Of a stretch of DNA of 64,000 nucleotides, positions 42,659 to 50,734 are shown piece after piece. Origin of the DNA: Streptomyces wedmorensis (lineage in GTDB: Bacteria > Actinomycetota > Actinomycetes > Streptomycetales > Streptomycetaceae); contig NZ_JNWK01000019.1 in NCBI RefSeq assembly GCF_000716445.1, forward strand, positions 1 to 64,000, written 5' to 3'. A program made the position numbers and the translations under genes. The notes under the pieces were generated by a model. That model searched no databases and was not told the DNA's origin. It saw only the letters and a program-made list of their open reading frames with translations. The stretch's first letter is position 1; each line of letters opens with the position of its first letter.

Positions 42659-44757
42659 TAAGCGGCCCTCCATGCTGTCTGCGTTGTCTGCCCTGCTGCC
42701 TGTACGTCTCTGACGAGGCCGGCGATCGAGTCGGCGCGCAGCTCGTCCAAGGTCACGGCGGTGCCGGCGAGTTCGCGGGCGAGCTGCCCGGCGAGACCCA
42801 GCCGCACCGGTCCGGTCTCGCAGTCCACGACCACGCTCGCCGTGCCGTCGGCGGCGTGCAGCCGCGCGGCCCGGGCGGCGAGCGCCACCGGGTCGCCGGC
42901 CGTCTTCGCACCGGTCGCCCGGCCGTCGGTCACGACGACGAGCAGCGGCCGGCGCGACGGGTCCCGCAGCCGCTCGACCCGCAGCACGTCATGCGCCTTG
43001 AGCAGCCCGGCCGCCAGCGGTGTGCGGCCGCCCGTCGGGAGCTGTTCGAGCCGGGCGGCGGCCGCGTCCACGGACGAGGTCGGCGGCAGCGCCACCTCGG
43101 CGTCCCGTCCCCGGAAGGTGATCAGGCCGACCTTGTCGCGCCGCTGGTAGGCGTCGAGGAGCAGGGAGAGGACCGCGCCCTTGACGGCGCTCATCCGCTG
43201 CCGCGCCGCCATCGAACCGGAGGCGTCCACGGCGAACAGCACCAGGTTCCCCTCCCGCCCCTCCCGGGTCGCCTGCCGCAGGTCGTCCCGCCTGACCACC
43301 AGACCGGGCCCGGACCGGCCGCGCGCCCGCTGGTGCGGGGCGGCGGCCTGGACGGTCGCGGCCAGGTGCAGCTTGGTCAGCGCGCCCCGCGGCCGGGTCG
43401 AGCCGGTGGTACGGCCGTGCTCGGTACGGGCCCGGGAGCGGCGTCCGGCCGCGCCCTCGCCGAGGCCGGGCACGCTCAGCATCCTCGTACGGAACGGCTC
43501 GGCGGCCTGGACGGCGGCCCGCTCACCGGGCGCGGCACCGGAGCCCTGCGGGGCCGGCGCCGGTTCGGGCGCGGGCGCGTCGTCGGCCGCCGGCGCGTCC
43601 TGTGGCGCCGGTACGTCCTCGGGCGCGGGCCCCTCGCCCTGCGGCGGGATGCCACCGCCCTCCGGGCCGCCCCCGCCGGGGCCCCCGTCGTCCGGTCCCC
43701 CGTCGCCCGGACCGTCGGGCTCCGGGTCCTCGTCGGGCTCCTCGCCCTTGAACTGCTCCAGCGTCTCGTCGAGCTTGTCCTCGTCGAGACCGGGGGCGTC
43801 GAAGGGGTTGCGCCGCCGCCGGTGGGGGAGCGCCAGGAGCGCGGCCTGCCGCACGTCCTCCGAGGTGACCTCGGTCCGCCCCGCCCAGGCCGCGAGCGCG
43901 GTCGCCGTCCTGGCCATCACGATGTCGGCGCGCATGCCGTCCACGTCGAACGCGGCGCAGGTCGCGGCGATCTGCAGCAGCACCGCGTCCCCGAGCGCCA
44001 CCCGCGGCAGCAACTCGCGCGCGGCGACGATCCGTTCGCGCAGGGCGGTCTCCTCCCCGGCCCAGCGCGCCGCGAAGCCGGCCGGGTCGTCCTCGAACGC
44101 CAGCCGGCGGCGCACGACCTCCACCCGCTGCTCGGGCACCCGCGAGGCCGAGACCTCCACGGTCAGCCCGAACCGGTCGAGCAGCTGCGGCCGCAGCTCG
44201 CCCTCCTCGGGGTTCATCGTCCCGACGAGCAGGAAGCGCGCGGCGTGCCGCACGGAGACGCCCTCGCGCTCGACGTGCGAGGCACCCATGGCGGCGGCGT
44301 CCAGGAGGTGGTCGATCAGGTGGTCGCTCAGCAGGTTGACCTCGTCGACGTAGAGGATCCCCCGGTGCGCGGCGGCGAGCAGCCCCGGCTCGAAGGCCTT
44401 CACGCCCTCGGCGAGCGCCTTCTCGATGTCGAGCGCGCCGACGAGCCGGTCCTCGGAGGCGCCGACGGGCAGCTCGACCATCCGCGCGGGACGCGCGTCC
44501 GCTCCGGCCTCGGCGTCGTGCGGCCCGTCCGGGCAGCCGGCGTCGGGCGAGGCCGGGTCGCAGCTGAACCGGCAGCCCGCCACGACCGGCACCGACGGCA
44601 GCAGTTCGGCGAGCGCGCGGACGGCCGTGGACTTCGCGGTGCCCTTCTCGCCCCGGACGAGCACCCCGCCCACGGCCGGGCTGACGGCGTTCAGCAGCAG
44701 CGCGAGCCGCAGGTCGTCCATGCCGACGACGGCCGTGAACGGATAGCGGGTGCTCAT
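42658..44757 (-). CDS. Putative cobaltochelatase ChlI/ChlD fusion subunit
   Basis: 699 residues. An AAA+ domain with Walker A GEKGTAKSTA at 36-45 and YVDEVNLLSDHLIDHLLDAA as Walker B/sensor region is joined by an acidic Pro/Gly-rich linker (~335-425) to a C-terminal von Willebrand A domain, whose MIDAS motif is AVDASGSM with ITFRGRDAEV. Such ChlI-ChlD fusions pair with CobN or ChlH to insert cobalt or magnesium in an ATP-dependent way. The cob operon makes cobalt the likely metal. CobN itself is not present between this gene and cobQ, where only 49 bp remain. GGAG lies 11 bases before ATG 44757. Confidence 0.88.
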   Translation of the reverse strand: MSTRYPFTAVVGMDDLRLALLLNAVSPAVGGVLVRGEKGTAKSTAVRALAELLPSVPVVAGCRFSCDPASPDAGCPDGPHDAEAGADARPARMVELPVGASEDRLVGALDIEKALAEGVKAFEPGLLAAAHRGILYVDEVNLLSDHLIDHLLDAAAMGASHVEREGVSVRHAARFLLVGTMNPEEGELRPQLLDRFGLTVEVSASRVPEQRVEVVRRRLAFEDDPAGFAARWAGEETALRERIVAARELLPRVALGDAVLLQIAATCAAFDVDGMRADIVMARTATALAAWAGRTEVTSEDVRQAALLALPHRRRRNPFDAPGLDEDKLDETLEQFKGEEPDEDPEPDGPGDGGPDDGGPGGGGPEGGGIPPQGEGPAPEDVPAPQDAPAADDAPAPEPAPAPQGSGAAPGERAAVQAAEPFRTRMLSVPGLGEGAAGRRSRARTEHGRTTGSTRPRGALTKLHLAATVQAAAPHQRARGRSGPGLVVRRDDLRQATREGREGNLVLFAVDASGSMAARQRMSAVKGAVLSLLLDAYQRRDKVGLITFRGRDAEVALPPTSSVDAAAARLEQLPTGGRTPLAAGLLKAHDVLRVERLRDPSRRPLLVVVTDGRATGAKTAGDPVALAARAARLHAADGTASVVVDCETGPVRLGLAGQLARELAGTAVTLDELRADSIAGLVRDVQAAGQTTQTAWRAA

Positions 44758-44806
44758 CGGGGGGTCACTCCTTCGAGAGGTACGGAAGTCGGGGAGGCGA
44801 GGCCGG

Positions 44807-46315
44807 TCACGGCGCGCCCGGCGGCACGAACGGCAGCCCCGCGGGGGCGCCCCGCTCGATGAGCCGCAGCAGCGCGTCGGTGTCGGCGTGCTCCTCGATC
44901 AGGTCGCCGAGGCGGTCGAGCTGTTCCTCGCGGAGGGCGCCGAAGGAGGTGTCGGGGGCGGGGACGAACCGTCGGCCCGCCGCCGCCGCGACCTCCCGCA
45001 GGAACGCCCGGCGGAAGCCGTCGCTCTCCAGCGAACCGTGCCAGTGGGTGCCCCAGACGGAGCCGACCCGGCAGCCGTCCAGGAAGGCGTCCCCGCCGAG
45101 CACCTCGGCCACGCCGTGGTGGATCTCGTACCCTTCGACCCGCTCGCCGAGCGCCTCGCCGACCGGCCGGGCGAGGGTCTTCTCGACCCCGAACCGCACC
45201 CGTACGGGCAGCAGCCCGAGCCCGTCGACCACACCGGCCTTCGACTCGACGTCGTCCTCGATGCGCTCGCCGAGGGCCTGGAAGCCGCCGCAGATGCCGA
45301 GCACCGGCCGGCCCTCGGCCGCGCGCCGGGTCAGGGCGTCCGCCAGCCCCCGCTCCCGCAGCCAGGCCAGCGCCTTGACCGTCCCCCGGGTGCCGGGCAC
45401 GACGACCAGGTCGGCGTCGACGAGCTCCTCCGGCCGGTCCACGAACCGGACGACGACGCCCGGTTCGGCGGCCAGCGCGTCGACGTCCGTGAAGTTGGAC
45501 ATCAGCGGTACGGCGCAGACGGCGACCCGCAGCACGTCGGCGCCGACCGGCGGCGCGACGACGGACTCGCGGACGGTGCCGCGCAGCGAGACCCGCAGGC
45601 CGTCCTCCTCGTCGATGCCGAGCCCGTGGGCGTACGGCAGGACGCCGAAGGTACGGCGCCCGGTGAGGCCGTGCAGCATGTCGAGGCCGGGTTCGAGCAG
45701 CGTCACGTCACCCCGGAACTTGTTCACCAGGTATCCGGCGACGAGCGACTGGTCCTCGGGGCTCAGCAGCGCCGTCGTGCCGAAGAACTGGGCGAAGACG
45801 CCGCCCCGGTCGATGTCGCCGACGACGACCACGGGCAGCTTCGCGGCCCGCGCGATGCCCATGTTCACGATGTCCGTGCGCCGCAGGTTGATCTCGGCCG
45901 GACTGCCCGCCCCTTCGCAGATCACGGCGTCGTACATGCCCCGGAGTTCCTCCAGGCACGCCAGGACGGGCTCGAAGAGTTCCTGCTGCCGGCCGCCGTG
46001 GTAGCCGCGGGCGCTCAGTTCGCCGACCGGCTTGCCCATCAGGACGACCTGGCTGGACCGGTCGCTGCCGGGCTTGAGCAGCACCGGGTTCATCAGGGCG
46101 GTCGGCTCCACCCGGGCCGCCTGCGCCTGCATGGCCTGCGCACGGCCGATCTCGGCGCCCTCCCTCGTGACGAAGGAGTTGAGGGACATGTTCTGCCCCT
46201 TGAACGGCGCGACCTTGACCCCCTGCCGGACCAGCCAGCGGCAGATGCCGGCGGTCACGACGCTCTTGCCGGCGTCCGACGTGGTCCCGGCGACGAGCAG
46301 TCCGCCACCCCTCAT
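44807..46315 (-). CDS. cobQ: Cobyric acid synthase
   Basis: 502 residues. N-terminal P-loop GTTSDAGKSVVTAGI and KGQNMSLNSFVT, central VVVVGDIDRGGVFAQFFGT, and a C-terminal glutamine amidotransferase with Cys in VLGICGGFQALGERI and His in GTHWHGSLES. It amidates the b, d, e and g side chains of adenosyl-cobyrinate a,c-diamide. ATG 46315 overlaps the cobD stop (ATGA). The length is normal for CobQ/CbiP. Confidence 0.94.
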   Translation of the reverse strand: MRGGGLLVAGTTSDAGKSVVTAGICRWLVRQGVKVAPFKGQNMSLNSFVTREGAEIGRAQAMQAQAARVEPTALMNPVLLKPGSDRSSQVVLMGKPVGELSARGYHGGRQQELFEPVLACLEELRGMYDAVICEGAGSPAEINLRRTDIVNMGIARAAKLPVVVVGDIDRGGVFAQFFGTTALLSPEDQSLVAGYLVNKFRGDVTLLEPGLDMLHGLTGRRTFGVLPYAHGLGIDEEDGLRVSLRGTVRESVVAPPVGADVLRVAVCAVPLMSNFTDVDALAAEPGVVVRFVDRPEELVDADLVVVPGTRGTVKALAWLRERGLADALTRRAAEGRPVLGICGGFQALGERIEDDVESKAGVVDGLGLLPVRVRFGVEKTLARPVGEALGERVEGYEIHHGVAEVLGGDAFLDGCRVGSVWGTHWHGSLESDGFRRAFLREVAAAAGRRFVPAPDTSFGALREEQLDRLGDLIEEHADTDALLRLIERGAPAGLPFVPPGAP

Positions 46316-47286
46316 GCGTTCCTCCGCTTCAGCGCGCTCACGATCAGCCGGCCGCCCACACAGGCGGCCAGGGTCAGTCCGGTGACCCGGCGGGACAGCC
46401 GGACCGCCCGCTCGATGTCGGCGACCTCGACGGCCCGCCCCTCCCCGTTGAGCACCGGCCGGTGCTCGACCCTTCCGCCGTACGCGAGGGTGCCGCCGAG
46501 CCGCACGCCGAGGGCGCCCGCGAAGGAGGCCTCGACCGGGCCCGCGTTGGGGCTGGGGTGCTTGGCCGCGTCCGCCCGCCAGGCCCGTACGGCTCCGCGC
46601 GGATCGCCGCCGGCGACGGTCGCGAGGGCGGCGGTCAGCCGGGCCCCGGGCCAGCCGGCCACGTCGTCGAGCCGGGCCGAGGCCCAGCCGAAGCGGCGGT
46701 GGCGGGGGGACTTGTGCCCGACCATCGCGTCGAGGGTGTTGACGGCCCGGAATCCGACGAGCCCGGGTACGCCCGCGACGGCGCCCCAGAAGAGGGCGCC
46801 GACCACGGCGTCGGAGGTGTTCTCGGCGACGGACTCGACGACCGCGCGGGCCATCGCGGGACCGTCGAGGGAGTGCGGGTCGCGTCCGCAGAGATGGGGC
46901 AGCCGCTCACGGGCCACCTCCAGGTCCCCGGCGGCGAGCGCCCCGCCGATGGCGCGGGCCTCGCGCCCCAGGGTCGTACCGCCGACGACGGCCCAGACGG
47001 CCGCGGCGGTCAGGGCGACGGAGGCGGCGCGGTTGCCCCGCGCCGTACGGGCGGCGACGGCGCCGGCCGCGACGGTGCCGCCGGCGCAGACGGCGGTGTG
47101 CAGGGCGCCCCAGCCGCGGTGGTCGCGCCACAGGGCCCGTTCGACGCCGGCCGCCGCCCGGCCGAAGACGGCGACGGGATGTCCGCGTCGGGGATCGCCG
47201 ACGAGCCGGTCGACGGCGAGTCCGAGGGCCGCTCCGTACGCGAAGACACCGGTGGCTCGGGAGACGCTGCGGCTGCAGCCGGGCAT
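46312..47286 (-). CDS. cobD: Adenosylcobinamide-phosphate synthase, first gene of the cob operon
   Basis: 324 residues, an integral membrane protein of the CobD/CbiB family. ALGLAVDRLVGDPRRGHPVAVFGRA, VVESVAENTSDAVVGALFWGAVAGVPG, FRAVNTLDAMVGHKSPRHRRFGWASARLDDVAGW and AAKHPSPNAGPVEASFAGAL are diagnostic. It joins the aminopropanol arm to adenosylcobyric acid. Start ATG 47286 is preceded by GTGAGGAC in the expression platform of a cobalamin riboswitch, so translation of the whole operon should fall when adenosylcobalamin is plentiful. Confidence 0.94.
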   Translation of the reverse strand: MPGCSRSVSRATGVFAYGAALGLAVDRLVGDPRRGHPVAVFGRAAAGVERALWRDHRGWGALHTAVCAGGTVAAGAVAARTARGNRAASVALTAAAVWAVVGGTTLGREARAIGGALAAGDLEVARERLPHLCGRDPHSLDGPAMARAVVESVAENTSDAVVGALFWGAVAGVPGLVGFRAVNTLDAMVGHKSPRHRRFGWASARLDDVAGWPGARLTAALATVAGGDPRGAVRAWRADAAKHPSPNAGPVEASFAGALGVRLGGTLAYGGRVEHRPVLNGEGRAVEVADIERAVRLSRRVTGLTLAACVGGRLIVSALKRRNA

Positions 47287-47328
47287 GGCGCTATGTCCTC
47301 ACTCAGGGTCCGCGCCCTGGATCGACGT

Positions 47329-47466
47329 GACGGGCGGCGAGAGTTCCTGACTCCCGGACCCGTCGGATCCGGTCACAGTGGCGGGACCGCGCCGGACTCG
47401 CACCGGGCTTCCTCTGCTGCCGCCGTAATGGCCTCGGCAGTCCACCACGGCCCGAGAACACCCGTC
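47329..47466 (-). promoter_or_regulatory. Cobalamin (AdoCbl) riboswitch upstream of cobD
   Basis: On the minus strand the leader carries GGAAGCCCGGTGCGAGTCCG, then GCGGTCCCGCCACTGTGACC and GGGAGTCAGGAACTC in the order and spacing of the conserved cobalamin riboswitch core. GACGGG (47461-47466) pairs with CCCGTC (47329-47334) as the closing P1 stem. Downstream, CAGGG-CGCGGA-CCCTG can fold next to the ribosome binding site of cobD. Control is probably translational, as is common in actinobacteria. Confidence 0.92.
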
Positions 47467-47518
47467 AACTCACCCTTGACCTGCGTCGCGTCACTGTGCG
47501 GCGCACCACAAACACGAC

Positions 47519-47557
47519 GGCCGGGCGGCCCGCACCCGAGGTGCGGACCGCCCGGCC
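47519..47557 (-). terminator. Hairpin terminator after the pitH2 operon
   Basis: An 18-bp stem (47519-47536 with 47540-47557) with one mismatch and a three-base loop, 18 bp past the stop codon of the small membrane protein gene. It separates the phosphate operon from the cobalamin riboswitch, both transcribed leftward. Confidence 0.8.
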
Positions 47558-47574
47558 GAGGTACCGGGGGACCG

Positions 47575-47796
47575 TCAGACGACGATCAGGTAGATGCCGT
47601 ACGTCACGGCCGCCAGGCACAGGGCGAAGCAGGCGTAGGCGCCGGTGCGGGCCAGGGTGGCGGAGCCTCCCTGGGCGGCGGCCTGCTCCTGCTTGGAGAG
47701 GCCGATGATGCCGAGGGTGAAGAGGCCCACCAGGGCGACGGTCGCCACGAGGCTGACTCCGAAGACGGAGCCGAGAGCTGCCCAGTCGATCTTCAT
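47575..47796 (-). CDS. Small membrane protein co-transcribed with the phosphate transporter
   Basis: 73 residues with two hydrophobic helices (LGSVFGVSLVATVALVGLFTLGIIGL and GAYACFALCLAAVTYGIYLIVV) joined by the hydrophilic loop SKQEQAAAQGGSATLART. It follows the PitH2-type gene by 12 bp with AAGGA upstream of ATG 47796. A gene of this kind accompanies pitH2 in other Streptomyces as I recall. It may be a small accessory subunit; no function is assigned. Confidence 0.83.
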   Translation of the reverse strand: MKIDWAALGSVFGVSLVATVALVGLFTLGIIGLSKQEQAAAQGGSATLARTGAYACFALCLAAVTYGIYLIVV

Positions 47797-47808
47797 GTCG
47801 TTGGTTCC

Positions 47809-49080
47809 TTACACCGCTGCGGCGGGGGCCGGGGGAGCGGCCGGGTCGATGGGAGCCGGCGCGGGGATGGTGGTCTTGAGGTCCTCGTCCGCGACGGCGG
47901 CGACGGAGCCGGCCGGCGGCGGGGTGACGGCCGCGATCGCGGTGGTCACCAGACCCGCGGGCTCGGCGTCGGCGTCCAGGTCGTCGGCGGTGACGTTGTG
48001 CTGGTCGACCGGCTTGCGGCGGGACAGCGTCCAGATGACGGCGGAGCCGGCGACCAGCAGGACCGCGACGGCGGCGATGCCCCAGGTGCCCTGCTTGGTG
48101 AGGAACTCGGCGCCGGCGCCGACCAGGCCCGCGGCGGGCAGGGTCAGACCCCAGGCGACGAACATGCGGGTCGCGGTCGACCAGCGGACGACACCGCCCT
48201 TGCGGCCGAGGCCGGCACCCATCACGGCACCCGAGCAGGACTGGGTGGTGGAGAGGGAGAAGCCGAGGTGCGAGGAGGCCAGGATGACCGTGGCGGCGCT
48301 GGTCTGGGCGGCGAAGCCCTGCTGCGGCTTGAGGTCGGTGAGGCCCTTGCCCATGGTGCGGATGATGCGCCAGCCGCCGAGGTAGGTGCCGAGCGCGATG
48401 GCGACACCGGCGGAGACGACGACCCACAGCGGAGGGTTCGAGCCGGGGCTCACGACGCCCTGCGTGACCAGGGCGAGGGTGATGATGCCCATCGTCTTCT
48501 GGGCGTCGTTGGTGCCGTGGGCGAGGGAGACGAGGCCGGCGGAGGCGATCTGGCCGACCCGGTAGCCCTTGGCGGTGTGCTTCTCGTCGGTCTTGGCGCC
48601 GATCTTGAACGTCAGCCGGGTGGCGAGCATCGCGGCGAGGCCGGCGACGATCGGCGCGGCGACGGCCGGGATCAGGACCTTGGTGACGATGGTCGGGGCG
48701 TTCACGGCCGACCAGCCGGCCGACATGACCGCGGCACCGATGAGGCCGCCGAAGAGTGCGTGGGAGGAGCTGGACGGCAGGCCCAGGAGCCAGGTCAGCA
48801 GGTTCCACAGGATGGCGCCCACGAGCGCCGCGAAGATCACTTCTGTGCGAATGCCCTCTTCGTTGATGATCCCGCCGGAGATCGTCTTGGCGACCTCCAC
48901 GGACAGGAACGCCCCGACGAGGTTCAGCACGGCGGACATGGCCACCGCCGTCTTGGGCTTGAGTGCACCGGTCGAGATGGTCGTGGCCATCGCGTTGGCG
49001 GTGTCGTGGAAACCGTTCGTGAAATCGAACACGAGAGCTGTCACGACCACAATGGCGAGCAGCAGCGTGATGTGTTCCAT
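47809..49080 (-). CDS. pitH2: Low-affinity inorganic phosphate transporter, PitH2 type
   Basis: 423 residues with ten or more hydrophobic segments. The duplicated PiT signature appears as DFTNGFHDTANAMATTISTGAL near the N-terminus and LVSLAHGTNDAQKTMGIITLAL in the middle. SSSSHALFGGLIGAAV and SLSTTQSCSGAVMGAG are the matching helix pairs. The C-terminus is a Pro/Ala-rich cytoplasmic tail. It imports metal-phosphate with protons. A direct-repeat PHO box lies 52 bp upstream of ATG 49080, so PhoP control is likely. It forms an operon with the small membrane protein gene. Confidence 0.93.
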   Translation of the reverse strand: MEHITLLLAIVVVTALVFDFTNGFHDTANAMATTISTGALKPKTAVAMSAVLNLVGAFLSVEVAKTISGGIINEEGIRTEVIFAALVGAILWNLLTWLLGLPSSSSHALFGGLIGAAVMSAGWSAVNAPTIVTKVLIPAVAAPIVAGLAAMLATRLTFKIGAKTDEKHTAKGYRVGQIASAGLVSLAHGTNDAQKTMGIITLALVTQGVVSPGSNPPLWVVVSAGVAIALGTYLGGWRIIRTMGKGLTDLKPQQGFAAQTSAATVILASSHLGFSLSTTQSCSGAVMGAGLGRKGGVVRWSTATRMFVAWGLTLPAAGLVGAGAEFLTKQGTWGIAAVAVLLVAGSAVIWTLSRRKPVDQHNVTADDLDADAEPAGLVTTAIAAVTPPPAGSVAAVADEDLKTTIPAPAPIDPAAPPAPAAAV

Positions 49081-49131
49081 TTACCCAGGCAATCGTTTGA
49101 CGTCAGTGGCTCGTCGAACGTAGGCAACCTG

Positions 49132-49149
49132 GGTGAACGGAAGGTGAAC
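49132..49149 (-). promoter_or_regulatory. PHO box (PhoP-binding direct repeats)
   Basis: On the minus strand two GTTCACC heptamers (49143-49149 and 49132-49138) are spaced by 11 bp, the exact unit length of Streptomyces PHO boxes. The site precedes pitH2 by about 50 bp. PhoP control of pit genes is known in S. coelicolor; the direction of control here cannot be read from the sequence. Confidence 0.75.
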
Positions 49150-49474
49150 TGGGGCGGGCGGGGTGGTGTCCCTATCCGGTGTCAAGGGATTCCGCTTAGG
49201 TCCCGGACGGGGGCGCTGTCCACGATGCGGTCGCCCCGCAACCCCGGGTAATCCGGGCCGTTGCCGGGCACATGCGACCTGCCCCGCTTCCTCCCCCGGC
49301 ACCCCGTTCCGCTCCCTGGACCGGACCATCCGACCGGGGGACCCCGTCGAGGAGACCCACGTCACTCCCCAGGGGGGCGCGAGCCGGCCCGATCCCCCGG
49401 AGGCGGCGTCCGGCCGCTGCCCCGCCCGGGTCCGTCCGGTGGCACCCGGCCGCCGCCCTGCCGACACTGGGAGC
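49150..49474. other. Divergent intergenic region between pitH2 and a hydrolase gene
   Basis: About 325 bp upstream of the hydrolase start. Reading frames extend through it (a possible longer hydrolase N-terminus), but they show poor codon bias and no ribosome binding site, so I treat it as untranslated. Apart from the PHO box at its left end and short GC-rich inverted repeats, no feature was recognised. Confidence 0.5.
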
Positions 49475-50602
49475 GTGCGCCCGGCTACAGCGACGGCAGC
49501 GGCCGTCACCACCCTGATCGGTGTCGGCGCGGCCGCGGTAGCGGCCGGCCGGTACGCCAGCGACGTCGCCCTCAAGGCGCCGCCCGGACGGCCCCTGCCC
49601 GGAGACCCCAGACTGACCGTGCACGCCACGGGACCCGAACGGATCACCCTCACCCGCAGCCTCGCCTCGCTCCGCCCCGGCACGTACGGAATCGAGGCCC
49701 CCGGCCTGCACGCCGTCGTCGGCCCCGTCCTCGACCGCGTCCCCCACACCGCCGACACCGTCGTCCGGCGCCTGGAGCGGGTCGAGCTCGGCACCCCGGG
49801 ACCCGGCGCCCGCGTCCGCCTCACCCCCCAGCTGCACCGCGGCACCCCGACCACCGCCCTCGGCCTCCCCCACGAGGACCTGGAGATCCCCGGCGAGCTC
49901 GGCCCCCTGCCCGCCTGGCTCGTCCCCGGCCCGCGCTCGATCTGGGTGATCGCCCTGCACGGCCTCGGCGTCACCCGCGAGCACCCGCTGAACCTCGTCC
50001 CCTTCTACAACCGGCGCAAGATCCCCGTCCTCGTCCCCGCCTACCGCGGCGACGAAGGCGCGCCCCCGTCCCCGGAAGGCCTCGCCCACCTCGGCGACTC
50101 CGAGTGGCGGGACGTCGACGCGGCCATCCGCTACGCCGTGCGCCGAGGCGCCGGCCAGGTCGTCCTGCACGGCTGGGGGACCGGCGCCTCGATGGCCCTG
50201 CGGGCCGCCGCCGAGTCCGGGGTCCGCGACCGGATCGCCGGCCTCGTCCTCGACTCCCCGGTCCTCGACTGGGAGGCCACCGTCCGCAACCTCGCCGCGG
50301 CGCGCCACGTCCCCGGCCCGCTGCTGCCGCTCGCCGTCCGCGCCGCCCAGGGCAGGACCGGCCCGCACGCCGACCGTCTGCGGGCCGCCTCCGAACCGGA
50401 CGCCCTGCGCGTCCCGGTCCTCCTCCTGCACGGCCCCGACGACACCCTCGCCCCCTGGGAGTCTTCGGTCGAACTCGCCGCTCGCCGCCCCGACCTCGTC
50501 AGCCTGCAGACCATCCGGCAGGCCCCGCACGCGGCGATGTGGAACGCCGACCCGGTCCGCTACGAGGAGGCCCTGCGCCGCTTCCTCACCCCGCTGCTCT
50601 GA
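49475..50602 (+). CDS. Alpha/beta-hydrolase with N-terminal membrane anchor
   Basis: 375 residues. A hydrophobic N-terminus (AAAVTTLIGVGAAAVAAGRYASDVALK) is followed by an alpha/beta-hydrolase fold: IWVIALHGLGVTREH forms the oxyanion strand, VVLHGWGTGASMALRAA holds the position of the nucleophile elbow (GWGTG, so Ser is replaced by Thr or Gly), VPVLLLHGPDDTLAPW holds the acid, and RQAPHAAMWN the His. The non-standard elbow raises doubt about hydrolytic activity. The first 170 residues are a beta-rich domain of unknown role. GTG 49475 has GGGAG close upstream. Divergent from pitH2. Confidence 0.75.
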   Translation: MRPATATAAAVTTLIGVGAAAVAAGRYASDVALKAPPGRPLPGDPRLTVHATGPERITLTRSLASLRPGTYGIEAPGLHAVVGPVLDRVPHTADTVVRRLERVELGTPGPGARVRLTPQLHRGTPTTALGLPHEDLEIPGELGPLPAWLVPGPRSIWVIALHGLGVTREHPLNLVPFYNRRKIPVLVPAYRGDEGAPPSPEGLAHLGDSEWRDVDAAIRYAVRRGAGQVVLHGWGTGASMALRAAAESGVRDRIAGLVLDSPVLDWEATVRNLAAARHVPGPLLPLAVRAAQGRTGPHADRLRAASEPDALRVPVLLLHGPDDTLAPWESSVELAARRPDLVSLQTIRQAPHAAMWNADPVRYEEALRRFLTPLL

Positions 50603-50682
50603 CGGCGCCCCCGGGAGCCTTCCGGGAGGCCGCCCCGAACGGCGGTTCGGCGGTCGTTCTGACGGGGCTGCGGATTCCGATT

Positions 50683-50734
50683 GGGCTTTCGGGCCGTCAG
50701 CGGGAAGACTGCCCCCGTGACGTCTCGAAAGCCC
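50683..50734. repeat. Inverted repeat bracketing the start codon of the 50717 gene
   Basis: GGGCTTTCG (50683-50691) and its exact complement CGAAAGCCC (50726-50734) flank GTG 50717. As DNA this could be an autoregulatory operator; as RNA it would enclose the start codon in a stem-loop. The gap of 34 bases contains the start codon but no ribosome binding site. Confidence 0.6.

Noticed and set aside
44758..44806. A remnant of cobN
   Set aside because: Only 49 bp lie between the chelatase gene and cobQ, and they hold just a ribosome binding site region; no CobN-like residues can be read.
49163..49474. Long N-terminal extension of the hydrolase
   Set aside because: Codon bias is poor, there is no ribosome binding site, and the mature-like membrane anchor begins at 49475.
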